The translations under genes and the position numbers were made by a program. Under the pieces are notes generated by a model. That model worked only from the letters and a program-made list of their open reading frames with translations. It ran no database searches and was not told the DNA's origin. 64,000 nt of DNA from Marisa cornuarietis (lineage: Eukaryota > Mollusca > Gastropoda > Architaenioglossa > Ampullariidae): NCBI GenBank assembly GCA_004794655.1, contig SMMW01000646.1, positions 620,001 through 684,000 on the forward strand, written 5' to 3'. Positions 36,298 through 48,240 of the stretch are shown one piece after another (positions within the stretch are counted from its first letter, which is position 1; every line of letters begins with the position of its first letter).

Positions 36298-36299
<2 letters not shown>
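35508..36299. other. Unassigned stretch
   Basis: No gene recognised. The 141-residue minus-strand frame at 35503-35928 has no domain. An A/G-rich run lies at 35969-36010. Confidence 0.5.

Positions 36300-36387
<88 letters not shown>
36300..36387. repeat. (CA)44 microsatellite
   Basis: Perfect 88-bp dinucleotide tract. Confidence 0.99.
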
Positions 36388-36388
<1 letters not shown>

Positions 36389-36828
36389 TCGCAGGTGTCA
36401 TTCTACTCAAACGTTTTAAAATTTCGTTGTGTTTAATTTATAGGAAAATTACTTGACAAAAGTGATTCAGAGATTTTTTTTTCATGTTCACCTTTCACCT
36501 GATGTCTGACCGTTGATACCTAACGGACTATCAGCCTCATCAATAACGTTCCGTTCTATGGAGTCTCGTTTCAGGTTTTCGAGAAAAGCAATCAACTGTT
36601 CCCAATTCAGCTGCCCGATGTGTTCAGATTTAGTTTATGAAGATGTTCTTCATTATTTTTTTTAGTCTCGACACAAGTGGTTATATTCATCTGCTACAGA
36701 TAATCGCAATTTTACAAGAATTCAGTAAAAAAACAAGTTTGTCTTGAATGAAGGATGTGTTTTGTTACCTACCCATTCTTAGTGACAGTCTTCTCTTTTA
36801 ACTCTTCACAAACTTCTCTCTCTTTCTA
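36388..36828. other. Unassigned stretch
   Basis: Nothing recognised. Confidence 0.5.
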
Positions 36829-37460
36829 TTACACACACACACACACACACACACCCTCTCTCTCACACTCTCTCTCACACACACATACGCAAAGACTCTC
36901 ACATTCTCTCCCTCACACACACACGCACACACCATCTCTCTCACACACATACGCAAGACTCTCTCTCACATTCTCTCTCACACAGACTCACACACACGCA
37001 CACACCCTCTCTCTCACACTTTCTCTCACACACATACGCAAGACTATCACATTCTCTCTCACACACATACTCACAGACTCTTTCTCAAATTCTCTCTCTC
37101 ACACACACACGCACACCCTCTCTCTCTCACACTCTCTCTCACACACATACTCACAGACTCTTTCTCAAATTCTCTCTCTCTCACACACACACACGCACAC
37201 CCTCTCTCTCTCACACTCTCTCTCACACACATACGCACAGACTCTTTCTCAAATTCTCTCTCTCTCACACACACACACACACACGCACACCCTCTCTCTC
37301 TCACACTCTTTCTCACACACATACGCACAGACTCTTTCTCACATTCTCTCTCTCTCTCACACACACACACACGCACACCCTCTGTCTCTCACACTCTCTC
37401 TCACACATACGCACAGACTTTTTCTCTCTCACATTCTCTCTCTCTCTCTCTCTCTCTCAC
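36829..37460. repeat. CA/CT-rich minisatellite with 84-90 bp units
   Basis: Blocks of (CA)n and (CT)n alternate with fixed phrases such as cacatacgcacagactcttt and ctcaaattctc. The anchor gcacaccctct recurs at 37111, 37195, 37285 and 37373, giving units of 84, 90 and 88 bp. A 263-residue plus-strand frame here is Ser/His/Thr repeat and not a gene. Confidence 0.95.
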
Positions 37461-38526
37461 GCACACGCTCCTATTTTTTGTGGTGGTGGTGTGAGGGAGA
37501 GAGGAGGGAGGGATTGCCAGTAATGAAAGCACAGTGCAGAAGATGATACTTAGCCCAGTTCTGCGGAGTTTAATACCCACTGCGAAAAGGGGGCTTCAAA
37601 CTATTTCCACCCAAAAATTGCCTGACAATTAGAGCAGCGGCCCGGGCGCGCCACCTGCCACCCAGTTTAATGGCAGACGCGTAATGAATAATATACTAAT
37701 AAATGTGTTTGCTCTACACCCGCCACTTGATTAGCCGTACGCAAGGGTTGCGCCTACCAGCAGACACCCGGGCTGTAGTGGAAGTAAATTACCTGCTGCC
37801 CCAAACTATCCGTTTAGTGCACCTGCGTCTTAAAACGGTTGAAAGTGGAATGGATGGGGAACTGGCAGAAAAGGGGGGTGGGTGGGTGGGTAGATGGGTG
37901 CTGCAGACGAGAAATTCTGAAAGACAGAATTCTAAAAAGAAAGGAAAGGCATGAACGGCTGCTTTCATGGATGAAATTTTAAAAATAGAAGCCAGCATTA
38001 ATTACTAAAGATGTTGAATAGGAAAACTTTAAAATTAAAAAAGGAAAGAAGAAAATGAACAAGATATTGTTGGACAGAAGTTTTTTTTCCTGATGCTTAC
38101 GCTTAGAAGGTTTATTGATGTTTATCTATGTTTATGTTTATCGGTGTTTGACTGAGAGGTCTGTTTAAAGAATCGTTGGACCAGCTGTTTACTTTGCATC
38201 GTGGCTTTTGTCTTCTTACTGGTCTCATTATGCCTCAGGCTGTGCAGTATGAAGCTGTACATGCAACAGAGAGAGAGAGAGAGAGAGAGAGAAAGGATAG
38301 CAAATGGATAACAAAAGGTTTGTTTTTGAGTAAAAGAAAATATTTGTCAGCTTGTATAAAACACAAGGAAGATGTTGCTATTGATCTTAAAAATCATACA
38401 AGACAACTGCACCGAAGGGCCTCCTATTCCTTACTAATTGATTAACTTTTTCCTTTGTCCCTTCTTTATTTTTCTAATTATTTTTCTTTCTGATTTCCTT
38501 CTTTTTTCGTTTTTCTTTCCTTTTCG
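37461..38526. other. Unassigned stretch
   Basis: No gene recognised. The 37555-37830 part has balanced composition and low repetitiveness (see findings). A short (GA)n is at 38270-38292. Confidence 0.5.
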
Positions 38527-38605
<79 letters not shown>

Positions 38606-38608
38606 TCG
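38527..38608. repeat. (CTTT)n microsatellite, about 20 units
   Basis: Near-perfect tetranucleotide tract; Lys-Lys-Glu-Arg and Phe-Leu-Ser frames are translated repeat. Confidence 0.98.
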
Positions 38609-39106
38609 AAAGCACCACCCAAGAAAAGTATTAAAGACCAACCCGAGTTCAGACATTCTCAATAAGTAGTAAAGTTCATTGTAAGAAACAACAAACTCCA
38701 TAAATCCCAGGGAATACTCCTCTTACCTTCAGGAGACGTTCTCCTGGGTTTTCGAAGTTCTCACCTGGGCTTCAGACAGACCTCAAGACTTTCTCCCACC
38801 AACAAACCCGTAGTTTTTGTCAAAGTAGACTTTCTAACAACTTTAAATTTCATATTTGACATGGGTTGGCCTTAAACAATGCGGTGCGGAAGAATTTTTG
38901 GGCGAAACCTGATGCCAAGAAAATGAGTTCCCCCCCCCTTTTCCTTTTCTTCCGTTTATAATTTATCGTCTCTGATAATGTTACTTGAAAGTTAAAATCT
39001 ATCGCTTCACTGTTACAGTGCATCGTTCATCCCTCTAATTCGTCCCTGTCCTGCCGTCCAACCATCCGACCGTCTGTCAACAGACATGCGCGCGTTCACA
39101 CTCACG

Positions 39107-39107
<1 letters not shown>
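38609..39107. other. Unassigned stretch
   Basis: Nothing recognised. Confidence 0.5.

Positions 39108-39179
<72 letters not shown>
39108..39179. repeat. (CA)36 microsatellite
   Basis: Perfect 72-bp dinucleotide tract. Confidence 0.99.
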
Positions 39180-39180
<1 letters not shown>

Positions 39181-39667
39181 TCTTGAAAGCAGTTACATGC
39201 AGACAACGTGCTGTTCCAGTAGAGGGACACACACCCCTTTCACTTGACATAACCCCTCCACCCCCCAAATTTTCCTTTATATATATTGGTCCCCGCCCTC
39301 TTCCCTCGTACACAAAATGTGGTGATGCCGGTTTCCATCAGCACGAGACAGATCAATACTGAAAAGTCTGCGCACAACATCTGCTTGCCCTGAAAGACAA
39401 CAAACCTCCGGCACTCACGGGTGTTCCACTCCTTCCCGGGGCCTGCTTGCGACAACCACAGTTGCCTTGGACACCGGAGCACGGTGGGGCTCCACCTGGG
39501 ATGGACAGCGGCAAAATCGCCTGTTCCTGCCATGAATTTCTCTCAAAGGGACCTGTCACCTTCATCTTGTCCCATATGCCACGGGCCTTCGTGTGGTCCT
39601 GACGTGGCTGGCGGAACGAGACAGTGGCAAAGAGGTTTCTGGCCTGGCGCTGTACGAACAGCACTGC
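39180..39667. other. Unassigned stretch
   Basis: Frames on both strands (39353-39694 minus, 39421-39672 plus) have no family motif. Confidence 0.45.
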
Positions 39668-39715
39668 GATGATGATGATGATGATGATGATCAAACGACC
39701 ACTTGTTGTAGCAAT

Positions 39716-39814
<99 letters not shown>

Positions 39815-39852
39815 TGTCCTCGATAGTATTGCTACAACAAGTGGTCGTTTTC
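39668..39852. repeat. Fold-back structure around an (ATC)n tract
   Basis: In order: (GAT)n at 39668-39690; arm aaacgaccacttgttgtagc and continuation at 39693-39717; (ATC)n at 39716-39813; inverse arm at 39826-39850 (24 of 25 match). The right arm runs directly into the SINE at 39853, so the left arm is an inverted duplicate of the SINE's 5' end. Confidence 0.93.
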
Positions 39853-39995
39853 ACAGTCTCCTTGTCCTGGGTTCAGTTCTCGTCTCGGGCACGCTGTTCT
39901 TTCTCTGCATGTGGCATCTGTTTACAGGGCTGGCTGCCTTGCCGTGATATAGCCTTAGTTGCTGGCTCGGCGTAAAACACCAATTAAAAAAAAAT
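39826..39995 (+). mobile_element. SINE with alternative 3' tail
   Basis: The B-box-like string gggttcagttctcg (about 39870) and the core (tctctgcatgtggcatctg, acagggctgg) align with the SINE at 28.17-28.24 kb. The 3' part instead reads gccgtgatatagcc, gcggcgtaaa-like ctcggcgtaaaacacc, and ends in aattaaaaaaaaa. This tail form is familiar from mollusc SINEs. It suggests a shared head/core joined to a different LINE-derived tail. Confidence 0.75.
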
Positions 39996-40818
39996 TTCAC
40001 TGTCTCCTAACCTGAGAAAACCTTTCAGTTGAGTCAACATTTAAAGAGCATTCATAACTTTCTAGCCCATAATGTCGAATTTTAGACAACTTTGACAACC
40101 GTATGGTCAAATAAAAAAATCCCAATTATCATCATTTAATAACACACTAACTAACCTTCCCCCTTCCTTTTCTGTTTACGTAGTATGTTTTTTTCTGCCT
40201 TCACTTTCCTCTCAAGATCCTTCTTAACTGGACAAATACGAACAAGTTTGGGTAAATTCTTCTTTAACCGTAAATATATTTTGCTAAAATGTTAGCCATG
40301 ATTGTCCGATTGTGCTTTTCAGTCGATGTGAGAGACGGTCCTCGGCAAACGAGGCATCGAACACTTGCTGTTATTTTTCACTGCCCGGAAACGTCTAAGT
40401 TTATTTTGAGTAAACATCTGTTTATCGTGTACAAGGATCCGTTTATCGTCAGTAAGCTTCAGTTTAGAATCTCTTGTCAGATATTGTTTATAGATGCCGC
40501 CGGCCCTTAGACTCATCATTTCGGAGCAAAAATAGAGAGTTTAGAGCTTCAGTGACTTTTTGGGATTAATTTCGTGTTTATAAATATATTCTGTCACTCT
40601 AACTGGAGCCACGTGCATCTTCCAGGAGCTCTAAGCGGGGTTAGATAAAGAATTAGATAAGGAATTAGATAAAGAGAAAACTGTTATCCTCGTGACTCTA
40701 TCTTGTCCTGACGTCATCTTAACTGCATTTGTTAAACTTCATTTTACTTCAGAACCAACTTTGGAGTTTGTAAGTCTTTTTAGAAATGTTTCTTGAAAAA
40801 TATTCAATACTTCTTTGC
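39996..40818. other. Unassigned stretch
   Basis: Nothing recognised. Confidence 0.5.
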
Positions 40819-41272
40819 ATTGTTTGCGTCTAATTTAACAAACCAGAAACCAAAATAACCCCAACCAGCAAACAAACAAACAAAAAAACAACAACAAAAA
40901 AACGAAACCTCAGCAAAAAACAACAACAACAAAAAAAAACAAAACAAAACAAAAAACAAAAAAACACCCCCCCAAAAAAAAAACAACAACAACAAACAAA
41001 CAAAAACAAACAAAACAAAAACAAACAAAAAACAAACAAACGGTAACTTCGGTGTCTATAAATAGATTCATTGTTTGCGCCTAATTTAACAAACCAAAAA
41101 CCAAAATAACTTCATCCAGCAAACAAACAAAAACAAAAACCAACAAAACCTCAGCAAAACAAAAAAAAACAAAAAAAAACAACAACAACCAAAAAACCCC
41201 CCAAAACAAAACAAAAACAAAAAAACAAACAATCGGTAACTTCGGTGTCTATAAATAGATTCATTGTTTGCG
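40819..41272. repeat. Tandem duplication of an A/C-rich unit
   Basis: The anchor attgtttgcg occurs at 40819, 41070 and 41263. The first two are followed by ctaatttaacaaacca, an A/C-rich tract and cggtaacttcggtgtctata. Units are 251 and 193 bp; the length difference lies in the A/C tract. Confidence 0.93.
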
Positions 41273-42896
41273 CACACGGGAAAGACACTCAGATTCCTAG
41301 TATAATGATGCACGTACGTTCCAGCTCTATAAAGGTCATTAGTAGAAACTATTTGTACACAACAGTGAAGAAATGCAATCACATCACCGCCTGCTGATCA
41401 TGTTTCAAGACACTAAGGCTGATAGGGACTGGGGAGGGGTCGACTGTATAGCAAGGGGGGGGGGAAAGGAAGAGTGTGTCAGGATGATGGGGGGGGGGAT
41501 GAGAATGAGAGGTCAGAGGTCTAATCCAGAAGTAGCCGCACTTGCAATCACTTTTCTTCACACCGGAAACAAGTTCTCCGGTCTCTCAGTTGCACGTCTT
41601 CTTCCTTACCTGACGAACAACAGATGCAGCTCACTTTCTTTCATTTTTTTCTTCCATTCTTTTATTTTTTTTCTTCCTTTTTTTGTGGTTGTGTTGGGGG
41701 GAAAGGTAGGAGGGGTTACTCGCGATAGCGACTTTGACAAAAGTCGGGCAGGTGCAAATCTATCGGCGAAGGGTGTTGTAAGCTGTGGTGGCAACAGCCT
41801 CTCTCTCTCTTCCACCCCCCCCCATTCTACTCCCCCCCTCTGCTACTCGTAAGTCTTCTCGTAGAAATGGCTTCATGGGGGAAACCAGTCACAGTCTTCG
41901 CCACAGTCGCACGAAGTCTTCTCTCCGCGAAGAAAACACGAAAGGCTTTAAGACCTGCGCACTGCGTCAACTGTGGACCGACCAATCGATGGACTTGTAG
42001 GATATGACGCGAATTCCCCGAGACACGTTTGTGCTGGCGGCGTAGCCTTATAGGCCTTCAGCCACCGGCACACAGAGAGAGAGAGAGAGTGAGAGAAAGA
42101 GAGAAAGAGTAAGCGATGTAACAGACGCGCTGGGCGGCCGCCTGGAAGTCTGTGGCGGCGGCGCCAAGCTGAGGGTTGATTGGAGAAGCTTGTCGAGTTG
42201 TTCCCAATCAGGAGAGGTGTGTGTTCCTCATTCTTGTCGCCTACTTATCTTTCTGCCAGACACAGCCCGCCCTCTGGCGGCCTCCCCCCTCCACTCCTTC
42301 TGCACCTTGCCATGACGAACACAGCAGGTGCAGGGGAAGCACAAGGAACCAAGCCCTAAAACGGGACCCTGTTCACTGCCCCCCCCTTTTCTTGCAGTTT
42401 CCCCATCCTTCGAAATCAGAACAAGGCAAGACCATTGTCTCCAACCCAAACCCAGTTACATCCCACTGCAACCAGCCTTGGATTCCTTATTTGAAAGCAA
42501 GCAGGCCTTGGCAAATTGCTTTGATCGTCTCTCCATCCCTGTACAGATAACAGAATACAGAAGTGTAAAAGTTTGTCAGTTGTGAATACTTCATCATCGT
42601 TCACCAATCTTTTATTTTTCTTTGATGCTTTCTAATCTCTTATAAAAGAGAAGAATTCCCCCCCTCCCAAAAAAATTGGAATCTCTTAAGCACCTTCATT
42701 AACAAGCATCGCAATACAACAGTTTAGGCCTCACAGCATAATATAATATTTATTCGGATACGCTTGTGGTGATAACCGATATAAGAGTATTAGAAGCCAG
42801 AGTTGGCAACACAACATGAAAGTGTCTATTGATAATAATATAATCTATAACAATACGTATAGATGTACGTGTTATTGATAGACCTGCTTATACTCA
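41273..42896. other. Unassigned stretch
   Basis: No gene recognised. The 159-residue frame at 41373-41852 spans G- and T-runs and has no domain. GA-rich run at 42076-42110. Confidence 0.5.
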
Positions 42897-43063
42897 AACA
42901 CACACACACACAAACAAACAAACACACACACATATACAAACAAACAAACAAACACACCCACCCAAACACACACCCACACTCACCCACACCCTCAAACACA
43001 CCCACCCACCCACCAACACACACACCCACCCACCCACCCACAAACACACACACACACACACCC
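42897..43063. repeat. CA / CAAA / CCCA compound repeat
   Basis: Mixed (CA)n, (CAAA)n and (CCCA)n units; Thr/His/Pro and Gly/Val/Cys frames over it are artefacts. Confidence 0.95.
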
Positions 43064-45020
43064 CTTAACCAGTATCATCAACTGATACAGGTAAATGAAG
43101 TAGCTACCCTTACCACCTTGGCAGCAGCCTGATGACAACTGTATACAGTCGGTGGAAGCTACACTGGGGGGGGGGGGAGGCCAGGAAGTGTTCTGCGAGG
43201 GCAGCAGCAGCAGCAGCAGCATCTCGATGAGCCCGTGACTTGGGCTGGTGGTGTTGTGCGGTGACATCCCACAAACTCGACTGGCCAGCACACTTGTTGG
43301 AGCGCAGAAAGCCGTTAATCAGCCCGAGTGATAGGCTCTGGCGCCACGGCTCCTGTGTGCCAGCTGGCGTCCTCATCACTGACAGGCAGCACGGCTTCAC
43401 ATTATTACGTTTTTGGGGCAGTTTTTCACACTGGGGGCAAAGATTCAAATCTCTTTCTGCTTTGCGTGTTCGAGCACGCGCGCGCGGGCACGTGGGTGTA
43501 GCTGTGCGTACGTGTGGGTGTGCGTTCGTGCATTTGTGTGTAATCTATGTGCGTGCGAGTGTGATTTCAGATAGAGAGAGAGAGGTGGGATAGGGAGAAG
43601 AGAAGAGACAAAGGAATAACAAAATACCGACCACAACTATTTTCTATGTTCCAACCCGCACTTTTTGTGGGTGGAATGGATTTGGGTTTTTTTTGTTTTT
43701 GTTTTTTAGAGGACGTCTTTTGAAGTAGAAAATTGCGTTATGATGAGTTATCCGCTCAGCTGTCAAACTTCCGACTGCCAGAGATTTTGTTTCATTAACT
43801 GCAGGCAGAGTCGATACAAAGGCCTGCAACTGTCAGAAGTAATGTCACTGCCTCACGGTCGTACGCAGGTGGCGCACACAGTCTGGACTCGTTCTCGTGG
43901 AGACAAGGGATCGTCGGTCCAAATTCTGGAGACAGTTTTGAACTCTGGCAGAGAACGATATGGACTGACTTACACAGCTGCAAGAATCGATCGCTGCAAT
44001 ATCAAACATACAGGCGGTGGGATATGGTGGGGTAGGTGGGGATAGAGGAGGGGCAATGAAAGCTGTGTATCTCACGAAAAATTACCTGCATCCTTCATGG
44101 AATATAAAAAAAATATTAAAAAAAGGATCACATGCCTCCAGAGGTGGGCACACAAGTCATCTGCAATGTCAGCCTCACAGCCTGCTTTGTGCCTCCATCC
44201 ATCAAACTAATTTACTCATAATTTTGAGGTTCCTTCACCTTCAGTTCTCGACTAAAACAAAAGATCACGGATTTAAGACTGTGGCTGGAAGACTGCCCCT
44301 TGCACAACCAGAATTTTTTCAAGAAGAAATGGTTACCTGATTTATCAGGGAAAGGTAAAGGCAGCGCAAGAAGGCTGAGCTCTGTAGTAGCCACAGTGAA
44401 CCACCTACATCCAATACCCCTTAGACCCCCTAGGCTAAGTGACATCGCCTTTTGAATATTGTGTCAGGATACAGAAGACCGGGCAACAAGTACAGCAGCG
44501 ATGACAGCTGCGTCACGTGACGATGGAGGCGCAATCGCAAACTGGTGCTGTAGGGTGTGAAAACAATTTTCCTGAGTGTGGCCTGGAATTCATATCAAAG
44601 TGAGTGCGCGCGCGGGAGCATATAATAGAATTTTCATTTTTTTGCGTGTGTGTGTGCGTGTTTTGCAGCGCCGGTCTTTAACAGGCTGGTGCCAGAAAGC
44701 GGAATTGCGCATAATGACAGTCGTTTACGGATCCTTCAGAAGACTTCTGGAGATGTTGTAACGAGGAATTCAAGATGACAGTTTAGAGGACTTGGGGAGA
44801 CACGAGGTGCTTTGCTAAATGTGTGCCTGTTTTTCTACCCGTACATTTTCTACCCCCCTACATTTGTGTCTGTTAATAGCATCATTGACATGTTTAAATC
44901 AGAGTTTTGTAGTCCGTTTTCTTTAATGTTTATTTTAGGGCTTCAAAATATCATTTTTCACAGTATAAGCTATAAACTCACACGCATTATTTTCACTACA
45001 TTTACGCGCAGGTGCGCGCA

Positions 45021-45022
<2 letters not shown>
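43064..45022. other. Unassigned stretch
   Basis: No gene recognised. Contains (GCA)8 at about 43198-43221, a G run at 43165-43176 and short GA runs. Confidence 0.5.
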
Positions 45023-45059
<37 letters not shown>

Positions 45060-45125
45060 ACACACACACAGAGATATAGAGAAGGGACACACACACACAC
45101 ACACACACACACTGAAGAGAGAGAT
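45023..45125. repeat. (CA)n/(GA)n compound microsatellite
   Basis: Two CA runs separated by gagacacacacagagatata-type sequence and followed by gagagaga. Confidence 0.96.
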
Positions 45126-46094
45126 CGATAAACTTATTTCAGGACCATAGCCCCACAGACGGGGGCGGGGGAATACATAACAATGTTAAAATCATATTAC
45201 AATCAAGAATAGCAAGGGTAATATACAGTAACTGACTAGGAAGGTAAAGGTGTAGTTATCATTCATATTTAGCCACATAGTGCGATCATTCTACACCAAC
45301 ATGACTGTTTTTAAATTTTAAATGCACAAAATAGATCAAATGACAGGTTTATTACAACATCTTTTTGTAGATGCCAGAAAGAGAGAAAAAAATTAACGTT
45401 TTATCGTAAAAATATACAAGCAAAATGCGTGCTCAATTATGCAATGAAATCTTTTTGTTTATAAATTATATGCAATTATAGAGTTGCATTTTTGCTTTCA
45501 GTACGAAAAAAAGAAACAGTTTGGTTGAAAGAAAAAGGTAGTCTTTACAGCTGGAATTGGAGGAACGCAGGACGGAACAGCCACCCGATAGCTCCACATG
45601 GTCGAGTTTGATGTCTGGCGCCAGCGCCGGGACGTTGCTGGATCACGTGACCTGCTCAGGTTACGGTTTTGTATTTTAGTAACTGAGATATTTCTGCAGG
45701 ATATGCTGATGCAATAATACTCATCTCAACGAAAATCTCAAGACAACGAACCCCCGTAGCTTTGCTATTTACTATGTTCCGGACTCCTACGTGGGTTGAC
45801 GGAACCCGTTGCCAGGGACGCAGCTGCTGTTGTCAATCAAAACGTCAGCTACGTCAGTCAAATAAACAACATCTCGGGCTGTCACGTGAGCAGGTTTCTT
45901 TTAGAAGTGCAACACAGCAATTCATCTGCAAAACTTGTTTTGAGTAACATTCGGGGTTCGCAAACCAAGACGAGAATGTTTGACAGTCAGAACACATTTG
46001 GCTGAGAACAAGAGAAGTGGGTACTCTTCGGAGGCAAGTTTTATTGTGTAAGTGGCAGAATCCTTGGCCTAGCGGCAAAAAAGAGCGTCTTTGA

Positions 46095-46095
<1 letters not shown>
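45126..46095. other. Unassigned stretch
   Basis: No gene recognised. Two TCACGTGA palindromes lie at 45643 and 45882. Confidence 0.5.

Positions 46096-46162
<67 letters not shown>
46096..46162. repeat. (CA)33 microsatellite
   Basis: Perfect dinucleotide tract. Confidence 0.99.
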
Positions 46163-46164
<2 letters not shown>

Positions 46165-47403
46165 GCAGACTTTGACGAAACCTGAGGTTTTGAACACCGA
46201 TTGAAACTTTTGACAGCCGAAGGACAAAGAATGGCGTTGCTGCATACATTCCCTCGTCTGGTCCTGGTGTATTATCTCAGACTTGATTCAATGCGCCATC
46301 ATGACCGTGGCCATTGTCTCTCGCCGCTTGCCAAAGCCGACCCCTGCAGTTTGCAGTCCAGGCCGGGGGAGAGTTGATGAAGCATTTCGATTTTATGCAT
46401 CTCGTCCTTGAGTCCCTTAGGGAGTTCCTGCTTGGCATGCCAGTCTTGATACTTCTGGGTAATTCGGTCGATGATAAAACCTGGCAAGCCCGGTCAGTAA
46501 TGGAGTTCCATACCCTTCGACCTGAAAGTGTCACCGGAAGTAAATGATGTCCGTGAGACAGAGGTTATCGTTCCTGGCGTTTTCGACTTGTTTCGAACGT
46601 GAGGTTATAAAATGCAATCAAGCAAACAGACGCGCATAATACCTGACCCCCCCCCCCCACCACACATACAGACATACGCGCATCAAAACCTATCATTATT
46701 CAAAGTACATAATGTGCGAGAGAACCAGGCGGGGCAGTGAGAGAGAGAGAGAGAGAAAGAAAGAGAAAGAGAGAGTAAATGCGAGAGACACACTTTTTGA
46801 CACTTGATAACTTAATATTAACAAAGGAGAATATAGAAAGAAGCATGTAAGAAGACAGTTTGTTCTGTTCGATTCTACAAATACATCTGTGACCATCAGA
46901 CATACAAATGTATTATGACCATCATGCATGTATTCTCTAGGAAGTACATTGTTTCGTTTTTTTATGAATGCACACACATAAGCAAATATCCTGTTAAATA
47001 TTATAATTGTTTAATCCATTTTGTATTTATTCCTCCGTTCACGATTCCCTAGATTAACGCACAACTTTGCACAATTAGTTACAAACTGTAACAACTGGAA
47101 CTGTTCTCGCCCTCAGTTTGCTAGCTTCAGTTATTTGTAGGAGTAGGTCTTGTGTTGTTTGGTGTCTGAATGGTGTCTTGTGTTTGACGTCTTGTGTGCG
47201 TCATTTGTTCGTCGTCATTTCGGAAAAAGGGGATGACGTAAAAAAAGAAGAGAAAACAGTTTTATGGACGGATGACCGAAGAAAAACAACGAGTTCTTCG
47301 TCTTCCATAACTCTCACAAGGACATTCCTGTCAATTTGTGCTTCTTTGACTCAACTACAAACCTCTTCATCCTCATCGTCATCTGCGGGGACTCGTCGTG
47401 TTA

Positions 47404-47405
<2 letters not shown>
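46163..47405. other. Unassigned stretch
   Basis: Minus-strand frames at 46277-46534 include a soluble-looking phrase (KGLKDEMHKIEMLHQLSP) that I cannot assign. Poly(C) at 46646-46658 and a GA/AAAG run at 46740-46775. Confidence 0.45.

Positions 47406-47453
<48 letters not shown>
47406..47453. repeat. (GT)24 microsatellite
   Basis: Perfect dinucleotide tract. Confidence 0.98.
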
Positions 47454-47454
<1 letters not shown>

Positions 47455-47535
47455 TATGCCTCGTGCGTGTTCAAGGTAAGTGTATGCGCGTCATATTATA
47501 ATCTTCATTCCTTAGTGTCAGTACCTCCCCGTGCA

Positions 47536-47538
<3 letters not shown>

Positions 47539-47589
<51 letters not shown>

Positions 47590-47590
47590 G
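47539..47590. repeat. (GT)n(GA)n compound microsatellite
   Basis: GT run to 47571 and GA run to 47590, immediately downstream (in element orientation) of the LINE ORF1 relic. Confidence 0.97.
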
Positions 47591-47629
47591 GGCGTCACCC
47601 AGGTTGGTGAATTCCTTGCACCTTTCTTC

Positions 47630-48240
47630 AACATGGTCTGCCAGTCTTTTATCGGCCGAATTTTCCATCCTTTCTCAAATGCCTTAATCCTGCTCTCTGT
47701 CGACTGGTTAGATCATCCTCTACATTAATCCCAATGTTTCTTTCGGCATTTGCAGCTCAATATTTTGTATCACTGTAATCTTCTCGCCCCATTTATAGAA
47801 ACGCACAATGACAGTGGGGGAAGGGCAGGGGGGGGGCCTACTCACCCCATTCCTGTTGTGGGCCCACTGCGTGCCTGCTCTATAATAATGAGGAGTAATA
47901 AAGAGCTTGTCCATCAATCAGGCTCAAAGCGCTGTACAGAAAGGAAACACACACACAACTGGTCTCAAAAGTGAGATGATTGAGAGCCCCGTTAGTGCAT
48001 CTCATTTGTTGCCCGGTATTTTGTTTTGTAATGATCTTTTAGAATGTTTACAATCTTTCGTGCACACTCACTGTAGCTCTCTTTGCCCAACTCACTAACA
48101 CCTATGAATTTCACATTGTTCCTTCTGGAGAAAATTTCTAGAGAGTCATTTTCTTTCTCTATCTCGTTCATACGTGAGTTGGTGTGAGTGTCTTTTACAC
48201 ACAGTTTGTTCATGGCAGTAAAATCTTGTTTATTTATGTT
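47630..48240 (-). mobile_element. LINE ORF1-like relic
   Basis: Minus-strand blocks across frames: a coiled-coil end plus RRM-like start (NEIEKENDSLEIFSRRNNVK, about 48175-48115) followed by FIGVSELGKESYSECARKIV; an A-H-R-x-G-like segment and PSPTVIVRFYKWGEKITVI (about 47828-47772), the R-P-x-I-V-x-F block; then IGINVEDDLTSRQRAGLRHL and RKDGKFG (about 47735-47655), the C-terminal domain. This order matches L1-type (Transposase_22-like) ORF1 RNA-binding proteins. Frameshifts separate the blocks, so it is inactive. Confidence 0.75.

Noticed and set aside
36755..37546. 263-residue Ser/His/Thr-rich open frame
   Set aside because: Composed almost wholly of (CA)n/(CT)n minisatellite units.
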